Source: Lamellibrachia columna
Taxonomy: Eukaryota; Annelida; Polychaeta; Sabellida; Siboglinidae
DNA: 64,000 bases
Reading direction: 5' to 3'
Assembly (NCBI GenBank): GCA_963662155.1
Contig: OY759272.1
Span: 44,171,590 to 44,235,589 of the forward strand
The notes under the pieces are model-generated. The model did not search any database and had not been told where the DNA came from. It saw only the letters and a program-made list of their open reading frames with translations. Both the position numbers and the translations under genes were made by a program. Positions 37,130 through 50,180 of this stretch are shown here, piece after piece (position 1 is the first letter of the stretch; every line of letters begins with the position of its first letter).

Positions 37130-37218
37130 ATTATGTGTCATGAATCCTGTGTAATCCTCCTCATGAATCCTGTGTAATCCTCACAACTCGAGTCCCCCAG
37201 CCGTAAACATGTGTACCT
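37130..37218. repeat. Left flank of the satellite, dispersed (also at 6335-6405)
   Basis: Contains a short tandem repeat of TGAATCCTGTGTAATCCTC and the segment CACAACTCGAGTCCxCCAxC shared with 6335-6405. It leads directly into the first 28-bp satellite unit. Confidence 0.7.
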
Positions 37219-37398
37219 GTATTCGCGTTGTCACGTGAGAACCCCTGTATTCACGTTGTCACGTGAGAACCCCTGTATTCACGTTGTCATATGAGAACCC
37301 ATGTATTCACGTTGTCATATGAGAACCCATGTATTCACGTTGTCATGTGAGAACCCATGTATTCACGTTGTCATGTGAGAACCCCTGTATTCACGTTA
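37219..37398. repeat. 28-bp satellite, first block (about 6.5 units)
   Basis: Units with core TCACGTGAGAACC and tail TGTATTCACGTTG. The block is interrupted at 37398 by the 3' tail of L2-B; the same satellite resumes at about 39916. Confidence 0.96.
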
Positions 37399-39914
37399 TT
37401 ATTTATTATTATTATTATTATACATTTATAATGCGCCGTGTATCCGGGTTAAAAACCTGCTCAAAGGCGCTAACAAGGTAATGCTAAATAATTTTAAATA
37501 AATTAAAGAGCTAAAATAAAATGTGAATAAAAGACAAGTATACATAAGAGTGTTCGAAATGCTTCGCGAAAGAGATGTGTTTTTAGAAGTGACTTGAATA
37601 CCGCAACGGAGTTGGCTTGCCTAATTGCGGGAGGCAGGGCGTTCCACAGTGTCGGGCCTGCCACAGAAAAGGCCCGACGACCGTACCGCTCGAGATGGTA
37701 CCGCGGTATAGTCAATAGATGTTGATCGGCGGATCTCAGTGTTCGGGTGGGTGTGTATGGAATCACTATCGACGACAGATACACAGGGCATAGATGATGC
37801 ACAGCGCGAAACACAAGTAAAAGAAGTTTGAATTCGATTCGCTGACGAATAGGCAACCAATGTAAACTGAATAAAACTGGTGTTATGTGATCTCGTCTGC
37901 GGGTTCCAGTAATCAGCCGTGCCGCGGAGTTTTGAATCATCTGCAGTTTCCGCAGCTGCGTCTCGGGCAGTCCATAAAACATAGCGTTGCCGAAGTCCAA
38001 GCGCGACATGACTAAAGCATGAATAATTGTTTTGCAAGCAATGGTGGAAAGGCATTTTCTGATAGTTGCAATGCCGCGAATGTGACAGTATGCCACCTGG
38101 CAGACACGGCGTATCTGCGCCGCCATTGTCATTGTGTCATCAAATACAAAACCGATGTCGCGGATAAATGGTTTCGGCGTGACGGAGCAGCCACAGACAT
38201 CAATGACTAGGTCAACAGGAGGTTGAACACGTTTGCGATTCTGCGCAGCGGGAATCACGACGGCTTCCGTCTTACACTCGTTAAGAAGAAGGTTGTGGGA
38301 CACCATCCATGACTTTACATCGGCGGTACATCGCGATATGCGGTCAATGGCAGTTGTAGCATGCGCTGGCTGATCACGCGGAAATTCAACATACAGCTGG
38401 GTATCGTCAGCATACATGTGGTAACGGAGTTGGTGGTGTTCGAAGACATGGTTGAGCCCCAGACAATAGATTGTAAAAAACAAGGGTCCCAGCACGCTAC
38501 CCTGCGGTACACCAGAGCATAAACCAACACTTCTTGAGGTGACGTTATCAACTTTAACAGCTTGCGTTCGCTGCGAAAGGTACGACTGTATCCAGCGGTG
38601 TGCGTTGTCACGTATGCCAATTTCGTGCAGTTTGTCTTGAAGCAGACGATGATCAACAGTATCGAAGGCAGCACTGAGATCGAGCAACACCAATATCACG
38701 GTATTCCGATTGTCGAGCGAATGTAGAATGTCGTCCTGTATACGAACGAGGGCTGTTTCACAGCTGTGAGCAGGACGATACGCACTCTGAAAAACATCGA
38801 AGAGATCATTCGAGTCCATGTTCTGCCGGATTTGCGATGCTACATACTTCTCGAGGAGTTTTGATATGAAACTCAGGTTGGATATCGGTCGGTAGTTGGA
38901 TAGTATTTCAGGGTCAAGATCACTCTTCTTTAACAATGGTGTCACGACGGCGTCTTTCAAAACAGCTGGCATTGTTGAGGACTCGATCGACAGGTTCACA
39001 ATGCGTGTTAACACCGGTGCGAGCGTAGCAATGTTCGATTTAAGCAGGGTTGCAGAAATGATGTCGATGTCAGTTGAAAGTTTGCTATTACCCTTCATTA
39101 CCAGATTACAGATGACATTGCATGTAGCTAGTTCGAAGTCACAAAGAGGATCCACAACACGACAGTCATTATCATCTGCGACCACCGACAGCTGGCGCTG
39201 CGTACTTATAGTCGCCAGATGTACACGGATATCAGCGATCTTGTCAGTGAAGTGCCTGACGAAACAATCAGCCAATGCGCCTGGACCATCATCACTTTTC
39301 GGAAACAAAGTTTTACTGGAGCGACCCATCAGGTCGTTTGTGATGCGGTACATCTCTTTGTTATTACGGGCTGATGATTTAATATCGACACAGTAATACG
39401 CAGATTTGGCCAAAGCGATGCTTTGCTTGAAAGCGTCACGCAAATCCGTGTACATTTCACGATGAACAGTGAGTCGTGTGTGGCGCCATTTGCGTTCGGC
39501 TCGTCTAACCTACTGCCTCATCATCTGCAAGTCATCGTTTCTCCACGGTTGCCTGGGACGCACATTTATCGTTCGTCGGATAACGGGTGCATGCTTGTCG
39601 ATTATGGTCAAAAGTTGAGACATGTACTGTTCACATAAACTGTCAATGTCATCGGCGGGAGAGGTGACCAGCGCCGAATCGATCAGGTCGCGCGTGAACT
39701 GCTTCATGTCGATTGAGGCGTATTTACGGTAGAATATCTCTTTTCGCACTGGTCGAGGTTTAGCTGCAACGAGCTTGCACATAATGACGTGGTGGTCTGT
39801 CAGCAGTGACTCTACCGACACGTCTGTTAGCACAGAGCCTGTCACCGGTGAGATCACCAGATCAAGAAGGTTACCTCGGCAGTGCGTTGACGATGTCACA
39901 TGTTGTTGTAGATT
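37399..39914 (-). mobile_element. L2-type LINE (L2-B), 5'-truncated, inserted in the satellite
   Basis: On the minus strand it runs from a partial endonuclease domain at 39914 through a long reverse transcriptase frame to a 3' UTR. The UTR ends GCGCCTTTGAGCAGG, ACACGGCGCATTATAAATG and an ATA/TTA-rich microsatellite tail (37399-37425), the hallmark of L2 elements. Both ends abut satellite units. Confidence 0.93.
37503..39899 (-). pseudogene. L2-B ORF2, open except for one in-frame stop
   Basis: The frame from 39899 (129 codons: endonuclease C-terminus, LLTDHHVIMCKL, RQPWRNDDL) and the 650-codon frame from 39455 are in the same phase. They are separated by one TAG at about 39510 and 13 sense codons. 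The long part carries the reverse transcriptase blocks: LDPEILSNYRPISNLSFISK, FQSAYRPAHSCETAL, DLSAAFDTVDHRLL, GVPQGSVLGPLFF, palm YADDTQLY, and the C-terminal RLQ-type segment RKLQMIQNSAARLI and LHWLPIRQRI. The product would copy element RNA at nicked DNA. The 5' half of the endonuclease is missing, so the copy is not autonomous, but its intact RT frame marks it as one of the younger insertions here. Confidence 0.93.
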
Positions 39915-39915
39915 A

Positions 39916-42900
39916 ATGTCATGTGAGAACCCCTGTATTCACGTTGTCATTTGAGAACCCCTATATACACGTTGTCTTGTGAGAAGACCTGTATTCACGT
40001 TGTCACGTGAGAACCCCTGTATTCACGTTGTCATGTGAGAACCCCTATATTCACGTTGTCATGTGAGAACCCCTGTATTCACGTTGTCATGTGAGAACCC
40101 CAGTATTCACGTTGTCATGTGAGAACCCCTGTATTCACGTTGTCACGTGAGAACCCCTGTATTCACGTTGTCAGGTGAGAACCCCTGAATTCACGTTATC
40201 ACGTGAGAACCCCTGTATTCACGTTGTCACGTGAGAACCCCTGTATTCACGTTGTCATGTGAGAACCCCTGTACTCACGTTGTCACGTGAGAACCCCTGT
40301 ATTCACGTTGTCATGTGAGAACCCCTGTACTCACATTGTCACGAGAGAACCCTTGTATTCACGTTGTCAAGTGAGAACACCAGTATTCACGTTGTCACGT
40401 GAGAACCCCTTTACTCACGTTGTCATGGGAGAAACCCTGTATTCACGTTGTCACGTGAGAACCCCTGTATTCACGTTGTCATATGAGAAACCATGTATTC
40501 ACGTTGTCATGAGAGAACACCTGTATTCACGTTGTCAAGTGAAAACCCCTGTATTCACGTTGTCACGTGAAAACCCCTGTGTTCACGTTGTCACGTGAGA
40601 ACCCCTGTATTCACGTTCTCATGTGAGAACCCCTCTATTCACGTTGTCATTTGAGAACCCCTATATTCACGTTGTCTTGTGAGAAGCCCTGTATTCACGT
40701 TGTCACGTGAGAACCCCTGTATTCACGTTGTCATGTGAGAACCCCTGTATTCACGTTGTCATGTGAGAACCCCTGTATTCACGTTGTCATGTGAGAATCA
40801 CTGTATTCACGTTGTCATGTGAGAACCCCTGCATTCACGATATAATGTGAAAACCCATGTAATCGCGTTGACACGTGAGAAGCCCTGTATTCACGTTGTC
40901 ATGTGAGAAGCCCTAAATTCACGTTGTCATGAGAGAACCCATGTATTCACGTTGTCACGTGAGAACCCATGTATTCACTTTATCACGGGAGAACCCCTGT
41001 ATTCACGTTGTCATGTGAGAAGCCCTGTACTCACGTTGTCACGTGAGAACCCCTGTATTCACGTTGTCACGTGAGAACCACTGTATTCACTTTGTCATGT
41101 GACAACCACTGTATTCACTTTGTCATGTGAGAACCCATGTATTCACGTTGTCATGTGAGAACCCATGTATTCACGTTGTCATGTGAGAAACCCTGTATTC
41201 ACGTTGTCATGTTAGAACCCCTGCATTCACGTTGTCATGTGAGAACCCCTGTATTCACGTTGTCACGTGAGAACCCCTGTATTCACGTTGTCACGTGAGA
41301 ACCCCTGTATTCGCGTTGTCATGTGAGAACCCCTGTATCCACGTTGTCATATGAGAACCCCTGTATTCACGTTGTCATATGAGAACCCCAGTATTCACGT
41401 TGTCATGTGAGAACCCCTGTATTCACGTTGTCACGTGAGAACCCCTGTATTCACGTTGTCATGTGAGAACCCATGTATTAAGGTTGTCAAGTGAGAACCC
41501 CTGAATTAACGTTGTCACGTGAGAACCCCTGTATTCACGTTGTCACTTGAGAACCCCTGTATTCACGTTGTCATGTGAGAACACCTGTATTCACGTTGTC
41601 ACGTGATAACCCCTCTATTCACGTTGTAATGTGAGAACCCCTGTATTCACGTTGTCATATGAGAACCCCAGTATTCATGTTGTCATGTGAGAACCCCTGT
41701 ATTCACGTTGTCATGTGAGAACCTATGTATTCTCGTTGTCACGTGAGAACCCCTGTATTCACGTTGTCACGTGAGAACCCCTGTATTCACGTTGTCACGT
41801 GAGAACCCCTGTATTCACGTTGTCACGTGAGAACCCCTGTATTCACGTTGTCATGAGAGAACCCCTGTATTCACGTTGTCATGTTAGAACCCTTGCATTC
41901 ACGTTGTCATGTGAGAACCCCTGTATTCACGTTGTCACGTGAGAACCCCTGTATTCACGTTGTCACGTGAGAACCCCTGTATTCGCGTTGTCATGTGAGA
42001 ACCCCTGTATCCACGTTGTCATATGAGAACCCCTGTATTCACGTTGTCATATGAGAACCCCAGTATTCACGTTGTCATGTGAGAACCCCTGTATTCACGT
42101 TGTCACGTGAGAACCCCTGTATTCACGTTGTCATGTGAGAACCCATGTATTAAGGTTGTCAAGTGAGAACCCCTGAATTAACGTTGTCACGTGAGAACCC
42201 CTGTATTCACGTTGTCACTTGAGAACCCCTGTATTCACGTTGTCATGTGAGAACACCTGTATTCACGTTGTCACGTGATAACCCCTCTATTCACGTTGTA
42301 ATGTGAGAACCCCTGTATTCACGTTGTCATATGAGAACCCAAGTATTCATGTTGTCATGTGAGAACCCCTGTATTCACGTTGTCATGTGAGAACCTATGT
42401 ATTCTCGTTGTCACGTGAGAACCCCTGTATTCACGTTGTCACGTGAGAACCCCTGTATTCACGTTGTCACGTGAGAACCCCTGTATTCACGTTGTCACGT
42501 GAGAACCCCTGTATTCACGTTGTCATGAGAGAACCCCTGTATTCATGTTGTCACGTGAGAACACCTGAATTACCGTTGTCATGTGAGAACCCCTGTATTC
42601 ACATTGTCACATGAGAACCCCTGTATTCACGTTGTCACGTGAGAACCCCTGTATTCACGTTGTCATGTGAGAACCCCTGTATTCACGTTGTCATTTGAGA
42701 ACCCCTGTATTCACGTTGTCATGTGAGAACCCCCGTATTCACGTTGTCATGTGAGAACCCCAGTATTCACGTTGTTATGTGAGAACCCCTGTATTCACGT
42801 TGTCACGTGAGAACCCTTGTATTCACGTTGTCATGAGAGAACCCATGTATTCACGTTGTCATGTGAGAACCCCTGTATTAACGTTGTCACGTGAGAACCC

Positions 42901-45900
42901 CTGTATTCACGTTGTCACGTGAGAACCCTTGTATTCACGTTGTCATGTGAGAACCCCTGTATTCACGTTGTCACTAGAGAACCCCTGTATTCACGTTGTC
43001 ATGTGATAACCCCTGTATTCACACTGTCACGTGAGAACCCCTTTATTCACGTTATCACGTGAGAACCCCTGTATTCACGTTGGAATGTGAGAACCCCTGT
43101 ATTCACGTTGTCACGTGAGAACCACTGTATTCACGTTGTCATGTGAGAACCCATGTATTCAAGTTGTCACGTGAGAACCCCTGTATTCACGTTGTCATGT
43201 GAGAACCCCAGTATTCACGTTGTCATGTGAGAACCTATGTATTCACGATGTCACGTGAGAACCCATGTATTCACGTTGTCACGTGAGAACCCCTGTACTC
43301 ACGTTGTCACGTGAGAACCCCTGTATTCACGTTGTCATGTGAGAACCCCTGTATTCTCGTTGTCACGTGAGAACCCCTGTATTCACGTTGTCACGTGATA
43401 ACCCCTGTATTCACGTTGTCATGTGAGAACCCCTGAATTCACGTTGTCACGTGAGAACCACTGTATTCACGTTGTCATGTGAGAACCCATGTATTCAAGT
43501 TGTCACGTGAGAACCCCTGTATTCACGTTGTCATGTGAGAACCCCTGTATTCACGTTGTCATATGAGAACCCCAGTATTCACGTTGTCATTTGAGAAACC
43601 CTGTACTCACGTTGTCATGTGAGAACCTATGTATTCACGTTGTCACGTGAGAACCCCTGTATTCACGTTGTCACGTGAGAACCCCTGTACTCACGTTGTC
43701 ACGAGAGAACCCCTGTATTCACGTTGTCACGTGAGAACCCCTTTATTCACGTTATCATGTGAGAACCCCTGTATTCACGTTGTCATGTGAGAACCCCTGT
43801 ATTCACGTTGTCACGTGAGAACCACTGTATTCACGTTGTCATGTGAGAAGACCTGTATTCAGGTTGTCATGTGAGAACCACTGTATTCACGTTGTCATTT
43901 GAGAACCCCTGTATTCACGTTGTCATGAGAGAACCCCCGTATTCACGTTGTCATGAGAGAACCCCGGTATTCACGTTGTCACGTGAGAACCCCTGTATTC
44001 ACGATGTCATGTGAGAACCCATGTATTAACGTTGTCACGTGAGAACCCCTGTATTCACATTGTCAATTGAGAAGACCTGTATTCAGGTTGTCATGTGAGA
44101 ACCACTGTATTCACGTTGTCATTTGAGAACCCCTGTATTCACGTTGTCATGAGAGAACCCCCGTATTCACGTTGTCATGTGAGAACTCCAGTATTCACGT
44201 TGTCATGTGAGAACCCCGGTATTCACGTTGTTACGTGAGAACCCCTGTATTCACGATGTCATGTGAGAACCCATGTATTCACGTTGTCATGTGATAACCC
44301 CTGTATTAACGTTGTCACGTGAGAACCCCTGTATTCACGTTATCACGTGAGAACCCCTGTATTCACGTTGTCATGTGAGAACTCCTGTATTCACGTTGTC
44401 ACGTGAGAACCACTGTATTCACGTTGTCATGTGAGAACCCATGTATTCAAGTTGTCACGTGAGAACCCCTGTATTCACGTTGTCATGTGAGAACCCCTGT
44501 ATTCACGTTGTCATAAGAGAACACCAGTATTCACGTTGTCATGTGAGAACCCCTGTATTCACGTTGTCATGTGAGAACCCCTGTACTCACGTTGTCACTA
44601 GAGAACCCCTGTATTCACGTTGTCATGTGAGAACCCCTGTATTCACGCTGTCACGTGAGAACCCCTTTAATCACGTTATCACGTGAGAACCCCTGTATTC
44701 TCGTTGTCATGTGAGAACCACTGTATTCACGTTGTCATGTGAGAACCCATGTATTCAAGTTGTCACGTGAGAACCCCTGTATTCACGTTGTCATGTGAGA
44801 ACCCCTGTATTCACGTTGTCATATGAGAACCCCAGTATTCACGTTGTCATGTGAGAACCCCTGTATTCACATTGTCATGTGAGAACCTATGTATTCTCGT
44901 TGTCACGTGAGAACCCCTGTATTCTCGTTGTCACTTGAGAACCCCTGTATTCACGTTGTCACGTGAGAACCCCTGTATTCACGTTGTCATGTGAGAACCC
45001 CTGTATTCACGTTGTCATGAGAGAACCCCTGTATTCATGTTGTCACGTGAGAACACCTGAATTACCGTTGTCATGTGAGAACCCTTGCATTCACATTGTC
45101 ACTTGAGAACCCCTGTATTCACGTTGTCACGTGAGAACCCCTGTATTCAAGTTGTCATGTGAGAACCCCTGTATTCACGTTGTCATTTGAGAACCCCTGT
45201 ATTCACGTTGTCATGTGAGAACCCCCGTATTCACGTTGTCATGTGAGAACCCCAGTATTCACGTTGTTATGTGAGAACCCCTGTATTCACGTTGTCACGT
45301 GAGAACCCTTGTATTCACGTTGTCATGAGAGAACCCATGTATTCACGTTGTCATGTGAGAACCCCTGTATTAACGTTGTCACGTGAGAACCCCTGTATTC
45401 ACGTTGTCGCGTGAGAACCCCTGTATTCACGTTGTCTTCTGAGAACCCCTGTATTCACGTTGTCACTAGAGAACCCCTGTATTCACGTTGTCATGTGAGA
45501 ACCCCTGTATTCACACTGTCACGTGAGAACCCCTTTATTCACGTTATCACGTGAGAACCCCTGTATTCACGTTGGCATGTGAGAACCCCTGTATTCACGT
45601 TGTCACGTGAGAACCACTGTATTCACGTTGTCATGTGAGAACCCATGTATTCAAGTTGTCACGTGAGAACCCCTGTATTCAAGTTGTCATGTGAGAACCC
45701 CAGTATTCACGTTGTCATGTGAGAACCTATGTATTCACGATGTCACGTGAGAACCCCTGTATTCACGTTGTCACGTGAGAACCCCTGTACTCACGTTGTC
45801 ACGTGAGAACCCCTGTATTCACGTTGTCATGTGAGAACCCCTGTATTCTCGTTGTCACGTGAGAACCCCTGTATTCACGTTGTCACGTGAGAACCCCTGT

Positions 45901-45991
45901 ATTCACGTTGTCACGTGAGATCCCCCGTATTCACGTTGTCACGTGAGAACCCCTGTGTTCACGTTGTCAAGTGAGAACCCCTGTATTCATG
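39916..45991. repeat. 28-bp satellite array, second block (about 217 units)
   Basis: The unit core is GTTGTCAYGTGAGAACC with tail CCTGTATTCAC. The palindrome TCACGTGA alternates with TCATGTGA, TCATATGA and TCATTTGA. Higher-order repetition is visible: a marked unit (TAAGGTTGTCAAGTG) recurs at 41479 and 42151 (672 bp, 24 units), and ACACTGTCACGTG recurs at 43021 and 45513 (2492 bp, 89 units). The frames it produces (HVRTPVFTLSRENPC) are not genes. Confidence 0.98.
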
Positions 45992-46001
45992 TTGTAACTG
46001 G

Positions 46002-47197
46002 GTGGACTTCGTCAATTCTGGTTGCGAGAAGTCCTGGGCTGAGGTCCAGGCAGATAGTTTTAGTTTTGAGTGTAGGGGATGTACGAAGATGAAGGAAATA
46101 GGGGTGGAGTTGGAAGAGCTGAGGCTGCTCGTTGTGGCAATGGTGGGAAGGGAACAGGGGGGTTGTGCCAGTAGTTCCGGTGGGGGAACAGTAGATGATA
46201 AAGTGGGGATAGACACAAGAGATGCTAGGGAGAGCTCACCGCAGCCTGGGAGGAAGCTGAGAGGAGGGAAGATGACAGGTAGTAGGGAGACAGGACGTAA
46301 GGAGACAGGAAGGAAAGGAACGGGAGGGAAGACAACCGGAGTGAAGGAGAGGGGAGCAGGGGAGACAAGAGGGAAGGAGAAGGGAGTGGGGGAGACGGGA
46401 GGGAAGACAACCGGAGTGAAGGAGAGGGGAACAGGGGAGACAGGAGGGAAGGATAAGGGAGTGGGGGATATGGGAGGGAAAACAACCGGAATGAAGAATA
46501 GGAGAGTGGGAGAGACAAGTGAGTCAAGGAGTGGGAAGTGGGGGAGACAGGAGCGAAGGAGACAGGAGGGAAGGGGTCAGGACAGAATGTGATGGAGGGG
46601 ATCGAAAGGAAGAGTTATTCTGCAGCAGTGATAGAGGGTTTGAGGAAGAGAGCGAGGGTGTTTGTGGGGGATTCGATAGTTAGGAAGACCGACAGAGTCT
46701 TAAACAAGGGAGATGATGTGGTGGTCTGCTTGCCTGGAGCCAAATTAGAGGCGATAACTGAGAGGGTAAAAAACATCGTAGGCTCGGGTAAGGGTCGATC
46801 TGTTTTAGTACACGTAGGGACAAATAACGTAGAGAGGGAGGGTACAACTGCCATAGTTAGAAAATATAGGCAGTTGGTCAGAACACTAAAACAGACGCGG
46901 GTTGAGCAGGTAATACTGTCAGGGATTTTAACTGTAATGGGCAGGAGGGGTCACAAATATCGAAATTGTCGGGGGATGGCAATTAACATGTTAGTCCAGA
47001 AGTTATGTAGGGAAGAGGAAGTTGGATTTGTGGATTTATGGGGAAGTTTTGTTGGGAGGGCTGACATGTACATGAAGGATGGGCTTCATTTAAATGGAAA
47101 GGGGGCGGCAGTATTCGCGGACAAACTTTCAGCAGCAGTAGATAGTGACTTGGGTACAATGACAAATATTTTTGGAAGTAAACATTCTTTAAACTAG
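46002..47197 (+). pseudogene. CR1-A ORF1: PHD-like finger, K/G/E-rich linker, SGNH esterase domain
   Basis: Two overlapping frames. The first (46002-46592) starts with the end of a zinc-binding PHD-like region (CEKSWAEVQADSFSFECRGC), then a Gly/Lys/Glu/Thr-rich repetitive linker. The second (46538-47197) holds an SGNH/GDSL hydrolase fold: block I VFVGDSIVR with the Ser, block III VLVHVGTNN with the Asn, and block V DGLHLNGKG with the Asp and His. CR1 ORF1 proteins are known to carry an esterase domain of this kind; it is thought to act in the ribonucleoprotein or at membranes. The frame change lies in the purine-rich linker, probably a slippage error. All esterase catalytic positions look intact. 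The N-terminus is lost at the satellite junction. Confidence 0.88.
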
Positions 47198-47315
47198 AAG
47201 TGCAGGGGGGTTACCTAGAGGTGTCTCAAGCAGAACAAGAGGCCACTAGCACAGATAAACCAATATCAAATCATCCGAAAAACATATCTGAAAAAGGTTA
47301 TTGATGCGTATGTTT

Positions 47316-50077
47316 AAATGCAAGGAGCATAGTAAATAAGAAAAACGAATTAAACATTATGGTAGAAGATATTGACCCTCACATAAATGGTATAACTGAA
47401 TAATGGGCCAACATAGATATAACAGATGCTGAATTAGGATTGACAGGATACGTAATGTTCAGGAAAGACCGAATAGGAAGAAGGGGCGGGGGAGTTATTT
47501 TATATGTTAAAGAATCTATTCAGGCTTATGAAATAAAACTAGAAAGGGAAGCAGATTGCGATGAAGCTGCTTGGTTGGTGCAAAATTGTTTCAGGAAATT
47601 CAAAATTAACTGTTGGATTAGTTTACCGAAGTCCAAACATAAACGAAGAGGACAACACAAAAATAAAAAACGCTATAAAGGAAGTTAGTAAAGGGGAATG
47701 TATCATAATGGGAGATTTTAACCATGGACACATACAATGTAATTCTCTAGAGAGCACAGGGATTGAGGACCAACAATTTATATTTTTAATCCAGGGTAGC
47801 TTTCTTACTCAGCACGTACTAGAACCAACCAGGGGAGAAAATGTATTTATTTATAGTTTTGTCATCACAAAAAGAATTAGTGGACAATGTAAAAATATTT
47901 GAACCATTGGGTAACAGTGACCATAATCAAATACATTTTGACATCAATGTAAAATCAGAAAGTAAAAATAAGAAAACGTACAAGAGAAACTTCCACAAAA
48001 GTAACTACAAAGATATCAGAAAATATTTAGCAAAGCTAGATTGGAATAACATGCTGATGAATAAGACCGCAATTGAATGTTGGAATATTCTAAAATATGA
48101 AATTGAGAGTATCATCGATAAATTTGTTCCCTTCCAAAAACAAGGAAAACGGTGTAGAAAGAAACACTTGTCAAAAGAGGCTATTAGAAAAATAATGCTA
48201 AAACAAACTATGTGGAGGGTTTATAGGCGTACCAGAAAGGAAGAAGACTATGCAAAATACAAAGAGGCACTTAATGCAGCTACAACTAAAATCAGACAAT
48301 CTAAAAGAAGTTATGAGCAAAAACTAGCATGTAACATAAAAAATGACAGCAAGAGTTTTTATGCATATGTCAGGAGTAAACAAAACGTACAAGACAAGGT
48401 TGGACCTCTAGAAGACAGTGCTGGAAATATAATATCACAGGGGATTTTAATGGCGGAAGACCTAAATGGTTACTTCAGTTCAGTGTTTACCAAAGAAGAT
48501 ATTAGTTCATTATCAGTTGCTGATGTTAATTTCAGGGGGCTAAATCTGACTATTTAGGTCCGTTAGTTGTAACTCCAGAATAGGTAGCTAAGAAAATAAA
48601 GGCAATGAAGGATAACAAATCACCGGGAGTGGATGGGATTCCTCCAAAATTACTAATGGAAACAGTAGAACAAATCAGTATACCACTTGCAAGAGTATTC
48701 AACTTGTCATTAAAAGAGGGAGTTGTTCCGTTTGAATGGAAAGAAGCAAACATAATACCATTATTTAAAAAGGGTTCGAGAAATAAGTAAGAGAATTACA
48801 GACCAGTGAGTTTAACCTAAGTGATTTGTAAATTATTAGAAAGGTTAATTAAAGACCATATGGTGGACTTCCTCGTTAAGCATAAATTATTAAATTCATC
48901 TCAACATGGATTCCTTAAAGCGAGGTCATGCTTAACAAATATGTTATGTTTTTTGGAAGAAATCACTCAGTGGATAGACGTGGGATCGCCAGTAGATATT
49001 ATCTACTTAGATTTTCAGAAAGCTTTTGACAAAGTGCCACATCAAAGATTACTACTTAATTTAAAAGCCCATGGTATCGGGGATAGCATAACTGACTGGA
49101 TAGAACAATGGCTGACTGACAGAAGACAACGAGTTGTACTAGATGGAGAAGTTTCAAATTGGAAATCGGTTTTGAGTGGGGCACCTCAAGGATCAGTATT
49201 AGGACCTATATTATTCTTAATTTATATCAATGACTTGGACGACAGTATAACAAGTAACGTACTGAAATTTGCGGATGACACAAAACTGTTTAGAAAAGTT
49301 AATACTGATGGTGATAAACAACATTTACAAAACGATCTAGACAGATTAGTGAAATGGTCTGAGAAATGGCAGATGTTGTTCAATTTTGGGAAATGTAAAT
49401 GCCTACATACAGGACATGGGAACTTGAATGTAAACTATAAAATGGGAGATACTGCTCTGGGTACTACTGTAAAAGAAAAGGACTTAGGAGTTACAATAAG
49501 CGCTGATATGAAAGTTTCAGAGCAGTGTGGTATTGCAGCTTCAAAGGGTAATCAAATTCTTGGATTGATTAGAAGAAACATAACACAAAAGGGAAAAAAG
49601 TTAATTACACCTCTTTATAAAGCAATAGTTAGACCTCATTTAGAATACTGTATACAAGCATGGAGACCATATCGTAAGAAGGATATAGATACGCTTGAAC
49701 GCATACAAAGGAGAGCAACTAAAATGATTCCAGAACTGAGAGACCTTAGTTATGAAGAACGCCTGAAAGAATGTGGTTTAACAACTTTAGAGACAAGGAG
49801 GTTGAGAGGAGATCAGATTGAAGTTTTTAAGATATTGAATGGGTATGAAAATATTGATAGAAATATGTTTTTCTCACTCAAGAAGGATAGCAGAACTAGA
49901 GGACATGAGGTAAAATTAGTAAAGGATCAATGTAGATTGGACATCAGGAAGCACTCGTTCTCACAGAGGACAATAAATGAATGGAACAAATTGTCTACAG
50001 ATTGTGTAACTGCTAGCAGCGTGAATATATTTAAAAATAAGGTAGACACATATCTCATGAGGGCGGGTTATAAGTAG
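47316..50077 (+). pseudogene. CR1-A ORF2: AP endonuclease plus reverse transcriptase, broken
   Basis: The endonuclease starts [10 protein letters not shown] (about 47320) and includes FRKDRIGRRGGGVILYVK, VGLVYRSPN, GDFNHGHIQ and NSDHNQIHFD. The reverse transcriptase follows: KSPGVDGIPPKL, LNSSQHGFLKARSC, DFQKAFDKVPHQRLL, SGAPQGSVLGPILF, palm FADDTKLF and a C-terminus ending VDTYLMRAGYK. Breaks include a stop at 47401, frame changes near 47575 and 47850, and stops near 48556 and 48788. The 418-codon frame 48821-50077 is the longest intact piece. The protein would nick target DNA and copy the element RNA; this copy cannot. Confidence 0.92.
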
Positions 50078-50180
50078 ATAAACATTGTTGGACTCTCGAT
50101 AAGCCAATGGCTTCCTTGTCCACTTGCCATCTGGGCCTTTGGCTTGGATGGCAAATGTTGTTAAATCTTGTTAAATCTTG

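Larger units (their letters stand above)
45992..50180 (+). mobile_element. CR1-type LINE (CR1-A), 5'-truncated in ORF1, complete 3' end
   Basis: Begins inside a PHD-like finger of ORF1 directly against the satellite. It continues with ORF1 (46002-47197) and ORF2 (about 47316-50077), and ends GGCTTGGATGGCAAATG followed by two or three TTAAATCTTG units, a microsatellite-type 3' tail. Satellite resumes at 50181. It is the most complete CR1 in the window and the reference for the other copies. Confidence 0.93.

Noticed and set aside
46225..46527. Minus-strand frame rich in SLPLSY and PYPPLPYPS
   Set aside because: Antisense of the purine-rich CR1 ORF1 linker.
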